Positions 1 through 8,457 of a DNA stretch of 15,083 bases are shown here, piece after piece. This DNA is from an uncultured Lachnospiraceae bacterium (GTDB taxonomy: Bacteria > Bacillota > Clostridia > Lachnospirales > Lachnospiraceae): contig CALDLG010000111.1 of assembly GCA_937910785.1 (NCBI GenBank), positions 1-15,083 on the forward strand, written 5' to 3'. Both the position numbers and the translations under genes were made by a program. Numbering within the stretch: position 1 is the stretch's first letter; each line of letters opens with the position of its first letter. Below the pieces are notes generated by a model that was not told the origin of the DNA, ran no database searches, and saw nothing but the letters and a program-made list of their open reading frames with translations.

Positions 1-2556
1 CGCCTCCTCCAGCTGTCCGTTGTCATCCAGGCAGACAACATGAAGGTTTTCCTCTCCGATTCCCTTCGGAACCGGAACCGTAATCTCCATCATCTGCCTG
101 CCCAGTCCCGTAATCGGAATGGATGTATCCGCTTCCCGCAGCGTAATCTCATACCCTGACAGATTTGATGGTGTACGATTTCCATAAACTTCCTGATAAG
201 CCTCAAGAATCTCGCTTCTCGCGTCAGAGCTGTCTGCGATATCCAGATAATAGCCTTTCTCCGCACCATCTAAGATTGCGGAGGCTGTTCCATTATCCTC
301 GATAAAATTACTGTCAATGCGGACCTCCACGCCGGACGCCGGCGCTGTCGGTCCGGCTCCGCCGTTCTGCGTATTCCGCGGAATCTGTATTTTATCCAGC
401 TGATACGACGTCGTATGAATCATAAAGGTATCCGGATAGGAAACAAGAGAGCCTCCGTTTTCGGGCATTGTAAAAATTTTTAATACCTTCTGCCCATTCT
501 CCGAGGAAGCATGGCAGATCAGTCCCCGGAATCCGGACAAGCTCTGATCAAGTACCGTTCCTTCCAGTTCTACCGGCCCTTTAGGTATCACTGCAGTGCC
601 CACTCCTTCAAATGCCAGCCCTCTGCAGGCATCATTATAAAGTTTGCCGGAAGCCGGCCCATAGGACAGCTTCGGCAGAGATGTTCCTTCAAAAATAACA
701 ATTCCGCTTTCGGCCTCTCTCACGGAATCAGGCGCATCAAAGGCAAGAAGACCAATTTCTTCCACCGACGCCGGAATAACAATATTCCTAAGCGGACATC
801 CCTGATATGCCCGGTCACTTATTCTGCGCACCGACTTACCGCCTTCTGTTTCCGTCAGATTACTGCATCCTGCAAAAGCGCCCTCTCCGATGATTTCCAC
901 ACTGTCCGGCAGAATTACCTTCGTAATGCCCGGATGGGAGGCAAATGCTCCCGGCCCGATCGTTTTGACGCCTTCCGGCACACTGACAGTGCTCCCGGTT
1001 CCCCGGTAATCCAGTAAAATCCCGTCTCCGACAATCAGAAAGTCTCCGCTGCCGCTCCGCTCCCAGTTTTGCAGCCATGCCGTATGCTCAAATGCCGATG
1101 GCTCGATTTCCGTTACCGTGCCGGGGATGACCACTTCAGTCAATCCTTCGCAGCCATAAAATGCCGCATAACCAATCTTTGTTACGCCTTCCGGTATCTC
1201 AACACCCGTAAGGCCGGATCTTGCAAAAGCAAAGTCTCCGATCTCCACAATCGTCTCCGGTATCTCAATCCGGGTCCGTTCATCATTATAATATGCCTGA
1301 TCGGCGATTACCGTATCGTTTACAATCGTATATTTTGGAAATGCTGAGCCCTTTTTATCCCCGTTTCCGGAGATGCTCGCAATCGTTTCCCCCGTGTCCC
1401 CAAAAGCAATGCCATCCGTCCTGATCACAATATCGTTTCCGGAATTGACCGTCGCACTGGCATTGTCCACAAAAACAAATACCTGATTTCCGACAACCTT
1501 TGATTTACCCATAACAGAAGCATCTTCTTCCGATTCAAGCGGTTCCATATGGGTCACCTCATGATAATAATCTGCCGGAACGGCTTCTTCTTCCGACGTT
1601 TCCTCCTCATCGGCCATGATCCGGCTGATCGCATCAAACGGCGTATCCTCATACTCCGTCACTTCAATGTCTTCCAGTACAAGCGTATCCGCATAAGTCT
1701 TCGCCACACTGCCCGCTTCCGCCTGAATGTTCAGCTTCGTACAACCGTCAAAGGCTGTCGCATGAATCGAACTGACCGAAATCGGGATCGTAATATTGCG
1801 CAGACGAACACAGTCTTCAAATGCCTTCATCGCGATTGTTCTTACGGAATAAGGAATATTAACGATTTTCAGGTTTGCGCAGTTTGAAAAAGCGTATGCC
1901 GAAATTTCACTCACATTACCGCTGATATCCACGCTCTGCAGATTTCTGTCTCCCCAGAACGCATAGGTTTTGATCGTGCTGACCGTAGACGGCATTGAAT
2001 AATAGCCGTCTTCCCGGCCTGCCAGCAACGCATACAGCGTATCCTGCGCTTCCCTGTTATAAATTGCGCCATCATAACATACAAAGCGGGAATTATCGTC
2101 AAAACTGACGGATGCCAGACTGATATCTCCTGCAAAAGCGCCGTCTCCGAGTGACTTTAACCCACTGCCAATCGTAACGCTGTTTAAAGACGGACAATCC
2201 GCAAAAGCGGCCTGATCGATCGTTTCTACCGAATCCGCAATCGACACCGACTGCAGCTGGCTGCATCCCCGAAATGCGCCGGAACCGATGGTCTTAACAC
2301 CGTCTCCGATCATAATGCTCTGTATGGAATCATTTCCGGCAAAAGCTTCCGCCTCTATCTTTTCCACATAATCAGAAACAGACACGTTTGCAGACGTGCC
2401 ATTGTATTTTACTAATGTAGTTCCGTTTACCTGAAAATCAGGTGCGGAAGCAGTATCCTCTGCTTCCACATCTGATACAGGCAGCTGTGTGATGGCGATT
2501 GCCACCGCCATCAACATAGCTCCTATTGCTCTTCTTAATTTTTTTCCCATACCCAT
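1..2556 (-). CDS. Secreted BspA-like leucine-rich-repeat surface protein, C-terminus beyond the left edge
   Basis: The frame is open from an ATG at 2556 to base 1 (852 codons, no stop), so the 3' end lies outside the window. The start is fixed by GGGAG (2564-2568), 7 nt upstream; the ATG at 2550 is too far from it. Residues 1-32 form a signal peptide: basic MGMGKKLRR, a hydrophobic core, and a likely cut after VEA. Residues about 64-290 and 405-635 are LRR_5/BspA-type repeats with recurring I-x-x-x-AF-x-x-C and L-x-x-V-x-I patterns. They are separated by an acidic linker (about 290-400, rich in E and D). Residues about 743-852 resemble the wall-proximal domain of the neighbouring 1839-residue protein, including ITVPVP versus ITIPIP. 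The gene starts 24 bp after that neighbour ends, so the two are probably cotranscribed. Such proteins usually act in adhesion or binding at the cell surface; the ligand is unknown. A sortase signal is predicted shortly past the left edge but is not seen. Confidence 0.93.
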   Translation of the reverse strand, partial: MGMGKKLRRAIGAMLMAVAIAITQLPVSDVEAEDTASAPDFQVNGTTLVKYNGTSANVSVSDYVEKIEAEAFAGNDSIQSIMIGDGVKTIGSGAFRGCSQLQSVSIADSVETIDQAAFADCPSLNSVTIGSGLKSLGDGAFAGDISLASVSFDDNSRFVCYDGAIYNREAQDTLYALLAGREDGYYSMPSTVSTIKTYAFWGDRNLQSVDISGNVSEISAYAFSNCANLKIVNIPYSVRTIAMKAFEDCVRLRNITIPISVSSIHATAFDGCTKLNIQAEAGSVAKTYADTLVLEDIEVTEYEDTPFDAISRIMADEEETSEEEAVPADYYHEVTHMEPLESEEDASVMGKSKVVGNQVFVFVDNASATVNSGNDIVIRTDGIAFGDTGETIASISGNGDKKGSAFPKYTIVNDTVIADQAYYNDERTRIEIPETIVEIGDFAFARSGLTGVEIPEGVTKIGYAAFYGCEGLTEVVIPGTVTEIEPSAFEHTAWLQNWERSGSGDFLIVGDGILLDYRGTGSTVSVPEGVKTIGPGAFASHPGITKVILPDSVEIIGEGAFAGCSNLTETEGGKSVRRISDRAYQGCPLRNIVIPASVEEIGLLAFDAPDSVREAESGIVIFEGTSLPKLSYGPASGKLYNDACRGLAFEGVGTAVIPKGPVELEGTVLDQSLSGFRGLICHASSENGQKVLKIFTMPENGGSLVSYPDTFMIHTTSYQLDKIQIPRNTQNGGAGPTAPASGVEVRIDSNFIEDNGTASAILDGAEKGYYLDIADSSDARSEILEAYQEVYGNRTPSNLSGYEITLREADTSIPITGLGRQMMEITVPVPKGIGEENLHVVCLDDNGQLEEA

Positions 2557-2580
2557 AGGACTTCTCCCGGAAATCATCTG

Positions 2581-5500
2581 TTATGCCGTCCTGGTTCCCG
2601 CTCTCCTGTCCTTCTTCATAAAGAGAATGACAGACAGACATGCAAGGCCGAGTGACAGGAACCACTTCGGATGAATCGGGTCCCCCGTCTTAGGTGTTGT
2701 ATCAATAATGCCATCCGACAGATTCTGCGTATTGACATATATCGTATACGGTGAGAAATGCGTCGCCGTAAAGCTGATACAAGGAATTCCGTTAATCGTT
2801 GTAAACCTCTCGGACAGATCTTCAAGCTGACCCGATACGACAGCCCCCATCATATTATTGCCGCCATAGGCTATCAGTGCGTCCGGAATCGGTATCGTAA
2901 TATCCACCGTCAGACCCGTCGTATCCGTAATCTTCGTAATTCCCGTAGAATCATACAGACTGATATCCATCGCATAATACAATATATTGTCAAGGTTTCC
3001 GTACTTATTGGTCAGGGCACTCATAACCGCCTGCGTAGCCTCCGGCGTTTCGGAAATCTTCACGATAAAGTTATCCGTTGAGCCATTGACATTTGCCGTT
3101 GCCAGATCCTTGTTGTTAATGCCCGGTTTCGTAATATCCACTCTGGTACTTCCGTTATTACCATTCGTATTTCCAACCGGTGTAGTGTTGTTTCCGGTCG
3201 ATGCCGTGCTGACGGTTCCCGTCGCCGGCGGTGTCAGCGTCGAAGCGTTCTCGAATTCCGCCGTCACAAGGACGTTATTCTCCGGCATGACAAAGGTCGT
3301 TGCCGATGCAAGCACCATAACGAGGTTCACACCGTTAGATTCCGTTCTCCATCTTGCGAATTTCTGTCCATCCGGAACATCCGCCACGATAATAACCGTT
3401 TCGCCCTCCGCATAACTGCCGCTTCCGTAGCCGTTCACAACCGTAACCGTATGCCTCGGCGCCGTTCCGGAAGAACTTGTCGAGGACGTCGAGCTGCCGG
3501 AAGTATTGGTCGTATTCGAGCTCTTATTGCTCGTATTGGAATTTGAACCGCTTCCATTGCTCGTATTCGTCGTACTGCCGCTTGTCGTATTGCCACTGCC
3601 GCCGTTATTTACCGTGTAGAGTGCGATAATCGACATATTTGACTGAACATTCGTACTGTCTTCACTGAATTTCAGGAAGGTATACCCTTCGTGATTTCTA
3701 TAAGCAGGCTCTACTGCGGATTCTCCTGCCGGAATATACTGCGTAGGCCCAAGCTGTTCTCCGTCAATACCATCATAGAAGTTAACGATAAAGTTTCCGT
3801 CCACCGTTCCGTTGATAGAAGCGAATTTGGCAATCACATCCGTATTCTGTGTAATCGCATCGTTATAAACATCCACGCCGTTTGTTCCTACCCAGCCTTC
3901 AAAGCGGTATCCTTCGTGCGTCGGCGTTTCCGGAATCTGATCTCTCTTTAAGAACTCTCCGTCCTTTACCTGCGTAGCACTGATTAATGTTCCGTCCATG
4001 TCATAGAACTTCACATCCCAGGATTCCCCGATATTTTCCCAGACAAGATAATACTGGGATTTATCACCGTATGTATCCGCATAACGTCTGGCCGAAGAAT
4101 CTTCATACGTAATAATATAAGTCGGCTGCTGTTTGTCGGGATCATGTTTAAAAGCATCCGTTGAAATAAACACTTCACGTCCCGGAATGCGCAGTCTCGT
4201 CAGCTTATCCCCTACAAACGCGCCTTTATCCACCTTGTTAACCGTATTCGGAAGATCAACTTCAATCAGGCTCTCACAGTCTTTGAAGCAGTTTTCGGGA
4301 ATCACGTTAATTCCCGTTACATCCGTCAGATTCACAGTTGAAACATAATTACATGCCTCAAATGCCGCAGAGGCTATTTCCGTTACTTTGGTAAGAAGCG
4401 GGTCCACAGCGGAGGAAACCAGCGAATTATCGTTGTTCTTTCCTCTTGTTTCCAGACATTCTTCCAGTTTATACGTTTCTTCTCCGTTTTTGGAATACAA
4501 AATTCTGTTCTCTGTCAGATATTTCGGGTTATCCTCCGCAATATTCAGTGCGGTCAGAGACGTACAGCCCCGGAACGGCAGTCGACGGATATCCGTACAT
4601 CCTGCGCCGATCGTAACGCTTCTCAAATTTTCACAGCTGTCAAACGCATAATCCGGCAGATAGGTAACCTGATTCAGATTAATGCTCTCCAGTCTGTCAT
4701 TTCCCTTCACGATAATGGTATCGCCTTCTCCGCTCAGCTCATCGTCATAGGTTCCGCTGAACAATCCGCCGTATACATCGTTGATACGGTCCGTTTCCGA
4801 CACGTTATAATCTGTATTATAATACATATTATACGTATTTTTACCGATCTTACTGTTGCTTAAATAATTGGCCACATTACCGTTATTATTGCCGCTTGTC
4901 ATATAGCCGTTGACATCAATAGAAGTGACGCCATCCGGTACGTTGAGATTTTTCGTGGCATTCAGCAGCGCCCATTCTTCCTCCGTATAAGTCTGATATG
5001 GCCCGAATATTTCGCTGGTATTCGTATAATTGCCATACACATCATACGGATAAGTATCAAAATATGCAGTCGGCCGGCCCTTTGCGGCATATGCCGTCAG
5101 CGGCTCAAATAACCAGTCAACCGCGGAATTTCCCGCATCCACCGTATTTCTGGTCGTTGCAAAGGAATTACAGAAGGAACGGGAAACCCAGGGACCGTAC
5201 AGCTCAAAGTTCTGATACAGCGCATCGATCTCCTCCTGCGTAGACGCAGCCTCATAGGCCAGCCTGAATTCCTCCCGCTTGCCGCTATACTGCGTACTTG
5301 CATACAATCCTTCATATGTGGCTTCCATAAAGTCCTGATAATATCCCGCTTTATCGAAACCGGCTTCCATGTAAACGCCATTTCTTACGGCATAGGATTC
5401 ACCCAGAATATCCGCAATCTGATTATATTTCGGATAATCCAACAGCGTAACCTGACTCGTGCCGTTATCGCGCATAACCGTCAGGTAAGTCGGCGCCAGA

Positions 5501-8100
5501 CTCTTATAGCATACCCTGATGCCTCTTCCCATATCATCAATCGTATTGTTCGGGTCCATCGCCCAAGAGAATGGTTGGTATGCCGCATTGATCATACCAT
5601 GGAATGTCAGCTCCGAGCTGTTTGTCTGGAACGCATTTGCTCCCACTTTGAAATCCGCCGCTGCGCTCTCCGGCGTATTGAAATAAACGTCATATAAAGT
5701 GATGCAGTTCTGGAACGCGTTGTCTCCGATATTTCTGATGGAGTTTCCGATATAAACTCTCTCCAGATTGCCCCAGCGTGCAAAAACGCCATTATCAATG
5801 GTCTCAATCTGGGAATCATCCTGCAGCGTCAGCGTCCGGACAACCACACTCATCTTACGGTCATCCGTTTCGTTTGCATCATTTGCGAAGCAGTCGGAAG
5901 CGATTCCCGTTACCGTTGTTCCCGCTACGGTCGCCGGAATAACCAGATCAACCGTTCCGGGAGCTTTCTTAATACCCGGTTTCAGACTACAGGAAATCAG
6001 GACGCCGTTCTCGTCTATACATTCCAGATACTCGCCGTCACATACTTCCGTATATCGTTTGCCATTCAGATAATACACATAAGGCACATTGGGCACTTTT
6101 ACCTGCTTGCCGTTTTCTACCTTGGTAGCCGCCATGGCCGTATACGCATTCCAGGTAGAAGTGCGCGGAAAAGCGGGCGTTCTGTTCGACAGCTGCGTAT
6201 AGGGAGGTCCCTGTACGAAGAAATCGGGATTGGCTACCGATGCAAACAGCTCCGGCTCATATTTCGCAAATCCGCAGGAACTTCCCGTATCCGGGAAATT
6301 CACCCATTCCAGCGCAACACAGTCCTGAAAAAGATGATCGGGCACCGTCGTCTCTTCCGCCATACCATAAGCGGAAGGCATCGTCACATGCTGCAGATTC
6401 GTTCTGCCCGCAAGCACATAATCACCCATGCCTTTTCCGTCTCCGATGCCCCCGGCTCCTGTTGCTTTCCGGTTCCCGGCTATCCAGGAAGGGAAAACGA
6501 AATCCGTCAGAGAGCCCGATGCATTATTCCATACGGCAAAGGCTGCCTTGCCGATCGTCGTAATTCTCGTATCCGTATTGGGAGATCCTGCCATTTTGAA
6601 CACGACCTCATTCAATGCGCCATCATTATAAAAAGCATAATCATCAATGGATACTTCCAACGCCGTTTTGGAAAAATCCACCTTATTTAACAGCGTACAA
6701 TCCGCGAACGCTCCGGGGCCCACATACTGCAGCTCGCTGGGAAACGTGATTTCGCGCAGATTGGCGACTCCATAAAACGCCTCCGTACCGATATTCTGAA
6801 CACCCTGCGTCAGATTTACCTCGGCAAGACGCGGGCAGTTCTTAAACGCAAAATTTCCGATATTGGCCAGATTCTGCATCGTAATGGATTCAATGAAGGA
6901 ATCCTCGAACGCATGCTCCCCAATGTATTTGAGCGCGCTCGGCAATTCAATATTAACAACATTTTTTACATTATAGAAGGCTCTGTCGGATATACCGAGG
7001 AAGCTGGTCCAGTCCAGTATTTTAAAGCCAAGATCATCGTCGTTTTTATCTTTCTTGGACATATCGAGCCGACGGGGCACAAAGGAAAATACCGTGATGG
7101 AACCTCCGGCATCCGTTGTCGCCTCCGAATCGGCAACCCGTTCCAGTATGTATCCTTTCAACCCATTTGTTTTATTGCAGTAATACAGTCTCCAGGATTC
7201 TTCATCATTTTCCGAACTGAATCCGGCAATCACGCTTCCGTCCGGAGCGGTCGAGCCGCCTGCGGTTCTCTCGATTCCCTTCGGTTCTACCGGCGCTTTG
7301 CCGATCGCCGCCTCGATTTGTTCATCCGTCACTCCCGGATTCTTATCCGTATACTCAATATATTTTTTCTGATATGCTTCGTTTTCCTTCTTATATATCT
7401 CGTATGCCGTCTTCTGCTTGAAAAAAAAAAACAGGAAATATGTCCGGAATTCCTGATCTCCCGCATCCTCCTCGCTCGGCTCTTTGTTCAGATAAAAAAC
7501 ATCGTTTTCATGTTTTTTCTTAAAGGCTTCATACTCAGCCATTTTCACAACATGGTAATCATGGATCGGTTCCGCGGAAACAACAAGCTTCTCCGTCGGA
7601 TAGGTATCATTATATCCGCAGATAATGCCTTTTTGTTCCTTATTGATCGTTCTCGTATAATATTCATACTGCCATTCCAGTCTGTAGGACGTTCCGCCGT
7701 TCTCCGCATTGGGACTGGTGCTGAATATATAGTGCGTTTTGTATATCTGATCTGATTTGGAAGGCGTCGTATAATTCGAACTGTCGAAATTCTTCTCATA
7801 AGCCTGGCTGATCTGGGTATATTCTTTATAATCGGCAGCTGCAGTCGGGTCACTCGGAAGAGAATCTACCACATTGCCCTTCTGATCAATGTACAACCCT
7901 TCCTCCACCGGATAGGCATACTCTCTTGTTACCGTCACCGCCCCATCGCCCGCATCCGGATTATCCGGTGCCGCTTCATTTTCCGGTACAGGAATCGCCG
8001 CCACCGCGACTGCGGTTATCATCAAAACAGCCGCAAGACTCCGTCTCACGCTCCTTTTTAATCTTCTCTTCGATTTTTTAACCGGTGTCTTCTTCGACAT
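2581..8100 (-). CDS. Giant BspA-like LRR surface protein with InlB-type repeats and TPKTG sortase signal
   Basis: This 1839-residue protein is predicted to be secreted and anchored to the cell wall. The ATG at 8100 is chosen because AAGGAG (8109-8114) lies 8 nt upstream and a signal peptide follows directly (very basic residues 1-20, hydrophobic 21-36, cut near NEA 43). The frame extends to 8157, but that extension has no such support. LRR_5/BspA repeats lie at about 370-605, 717-841 and 1131-1340; a non-LRR, partly helical island lies at about 868-1120. Two InlB B/Listeria-Bacteroides-type repeats follow (about 1361-1425, 1434-1497), then a Ser/Thr/Asn-rich stalk (1499-1550), another bacterial repeat (1549-1617), a wall-proximal domain ending in HFSPYTIYV, and the signal TPKTGD (1802-1807), a hydrophobic stretch and a KKDRR tail. 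TPKTG resembles the (S/P)PxTG motif of clostridial SrtB. Residues 224-235 come from an adapter artefact (7397-7431), so native residues may be missing there. The function is probably adhesion or ligand binding; the ligand is unknown. Confidence 0.93.
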   Translation of the reverse strand: MSKKTPVKKSKRRLKRSVRRSLAAVLMITAVAVAAIPVPENEAAPDNPDAGDGAVTVTREYAYPVEEGLYIDQKGNVVDSLPSDPTAAADYKEYTQISQAYEKNFDSSNYTTPSKSDQIYKTHYIFSTSPNAENGGTSYRLEWQYEYYTRTINKEQKGIICGYNDTYPTEKLVVSAEPIHDYHVVKMAEYEAFKKKHENDVFYLNKEPSEEDAGDQEFRTYFLFFFFKQKTAYEIYKKENEAYQKKYIEYTDKNPGVTDEQIEAAIGKAPVEPKGIERTAGGSTAPDGSVIAGFSSENDEESWRLYYCNKTNGLKGYILERVADSEATTDAGGSITVFSFVPRRLDMSKKDKNDDDLGFKILDWTSFLGISDRAFYNVKNVVNIELPSALKYIGEHAFEDSFIESITMQNLANIGNFAFKNCPRLAEVNLTQGVQNIGTEAFYGVANLREITFPSELQYVGPGAFADCTLLNKVDFSKTALEVSIDDYAFYNDGALNEVVFKMAGSPNTDTRITTIGKAAFAVWNNASGSLTDFVFPSWIAGNRKATGAGGIGDGKGMGDYVLAGRTNLQHVTMPSAYGMAEETTVPDHLFQDCVALEWVNFPDTGSSCGFAKYEPELFASVANPDFFVQGPPYTQLSNRTPAFPRTSTWNAYTAMAATKVENGKQVKVPNVPYVYYLNGKRYTEVCDGEYLECIDENGVLISCSLKPGIKKAPGTVDLVIPATVAGTTVTGIASDCFANDANETDDRKMSVVVRTLTLQDDSQIETIDNGVFARWGNLERVYIGNSIRNIGDNAFQNCITLYDVYFNTPESAAADFKVGANAFQTNSSELTFHGMINAAYQPFSWAMDPNNTIDDMGRGIRVCYKSLAPTYLTVMRDNGTSQVTLLDYPKYNQIADILGESYAVRNGVYMEAGFDKAGYYQDFMEATYEGLYASTQYSGKREEFRLAYEAASTQEEIDALYQNFELYGPWVSRSFCNSFATTRNTVDAGNSAVDWLFEPLTAYAAKGRPTAYFDTYPYDVYGNYTNTSEIFGPYQTYTEEEWALLNATKNLNVPDGVTSIDVNGYMTSGNNNGNVANYLSNSKIGKNTYNMYYNTDYNVSETDRINDVYGGLFSGTYDDELSGEGDTIIVKGNDRLESINLNQVTYLPDYAFDSCENLRSVTIGAGCTDIRRLPFRGCTSLTALNIAEDNPKYLTENRILYSKNGEETYKLEECLETRGKNNDNSLVSSAVDPLLTKVTEIASAAFEACNYVSTVNLTDVTGINVIPENCFKDCESLIEVDLPNTVNKVDKGAFVGDKLTRLRIPGREVFISTDAFKHDPDKQQPTYIITYEDSSARRYADTYGDKSQYYLVWENIGESWDVKFYDMDGTLISATQVKDGEFLKRDQIPETPTHEGYRFEGWVGTNGVDVYNDAITQNTDVIAKFASINGTVDGNFIVNFYDGIDGEQLGPTQYIPAGESAVEPAYRNHEGYTFLKFSEDSTNVQSNMSIIALYTVNNGGSGNTTSGSTTNTSNGSGSNSNTSNKSSNTTNTSGSSTSSTSSSGTAPRHTVTVVNGYGSGSYAEGETVIIVADVPDGQKFARWRTESNGVNLVMVLASATTFVMPENNVLVTAEFENASTLTPPATGTVSTASTGNNTTPVGNTNGNNGSTRVDITKPGINNKDLATANVNGSTDNFIVKISETPEATQAVMSALTNKYGNLDNILYYAMDISLYDSTGITKITDTTGLTVDITIPIPDALIAYGGNNMMGAVVSGQLEDLSERFTTINGIPCISFTATHFSPYTIYVNTQNLSDGIIDTTPKTGDPIHPKWFLSLGLACLSVILFMKKDRRAGTRTA
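7397..7431. other. Illumina P7 adapter plus poly-A artefact inside the LRR gene
   Basis: Bases 7397-7420 are identical to the 24-nt reverse complement of the Illumina P7 oligonucleotide (it begins ATCTCGTATG and ends TCTGCTTG). They are followed directly by eleven A (7421-7431), as in adapter read-through or the poly-T-tailed flow-cell oligo. In the gene frame this reads FFFFKQKTAYEI (residues 224-235), a peptide known to recur as a contaminant in predicted proteins. The reading frame happens to stay open on both sides, so the flanks probably belong to one gene, but the native sequence at this point has been replaced or interrupted. The match is seen directly; the artefact interpretation rests on the published adapter sequence. 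Confidence 0.97.
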
Positions 8101-8457
8101 ATCACTCTCTCCTTCTGTCGGTAACGCTTTTATCTGTCTGATATATGATATACGCAATTCTTCTGACGATTACATCAAAATATCCGTCTGGCCGGAAACT
8201 CCCTCCCCCGGAAACGGTATCAAAAGAAAACAAAGCATAATTATTACTATAATATATCGGCATATTCCGGGTGTTTGTTTAGCCTTTTATTCCGATTTTA
8301 TGAAAAACAGGATAAAAAACTTCTCCGGACATGCCCTATATTGTGCCCGTATTTATATCATATACAAGATAGCCCCCTTATACGCTTATTACATACAACT
8401 TTATTTTACTATATCTGCGGATTTATGCAAGATTTTTTTGCATGGAAACTGCCGAAA
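8101..8457. other. AT-rich non-coding gap between sortase and giant LRR gene
   Basis: This 357-bp stretch holds no convincing gene on either strand. Its left end carries the AAGGAG ribosome binding site of the LRR gene (8109-8114). A short inverted repeat, ATGCAA/TTGCAT around an AT-rich loop, lies at about 8425-8443 just after the sortase stop, but it has no good U-tract in the minus direction, so it is not called as a terminator. A weak minus-strand promoter possibility is TTGCAT with TAAAAT 16 nt downstream in the same area, which would give a leader of about 300 nt. A plus-strand TATAAT at 8248-8253 has no gene downstream. The core patterns of the c-di-GMP-I riboswitch were not recognised; the leader is long enough to hold some regulatory RNA. 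Confidence 0.6.

Noticed and set aside
511..1017. Plus-strand frame of 168 codons opposite the left-edge LRR gene
   Set aside because: No ribosome binding site or domain is seen, and the minus strand has a continuous frame with signal peptide and LRR pattern.
660..2400. Repeated short DNA motifs such as GCAAAAGC and CCGTCTCCGAT across the LRR genes, considered as a CRISPR or DNA repeat array
   Set aside because: They lie in frame at irregular LRR spacing and vary by codon; they encode the AF and IGDG positions of leucine-rich repeats.
7421..7431. Run of eleven A as a possible phase-variation (slipped-strand) tract in a surface protein gene
   Set aside because: It directly abuts an exact P7 adapter sequence, so the run is part of the adapter artefact and not a natural contingency locus.
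6913..7755. Long plus-strand open frame of 280 codons antisense to the giant LRR gene
   Set aside because: It has no ribosome binding site or recognisable domain, runs through the adapter artefact, and lies entirely opposite a well-supported coding sequence. It is a shadow frame.
8101..8157. Upstream start of the giant LRR protein at 8157
   Set aside because: The extra 19 residues contain the AAGGAG site itself and would place a non-signal sequence ahead of an otherwise normal signal peptide.
8425..8443. Inverted repeat ATGCAA/TTGCAT after the sortase stop as a terminator
   Set aside because: The stem is short and AT-rich and no U-tract follows in the minus direction; the T run lies in the loop.
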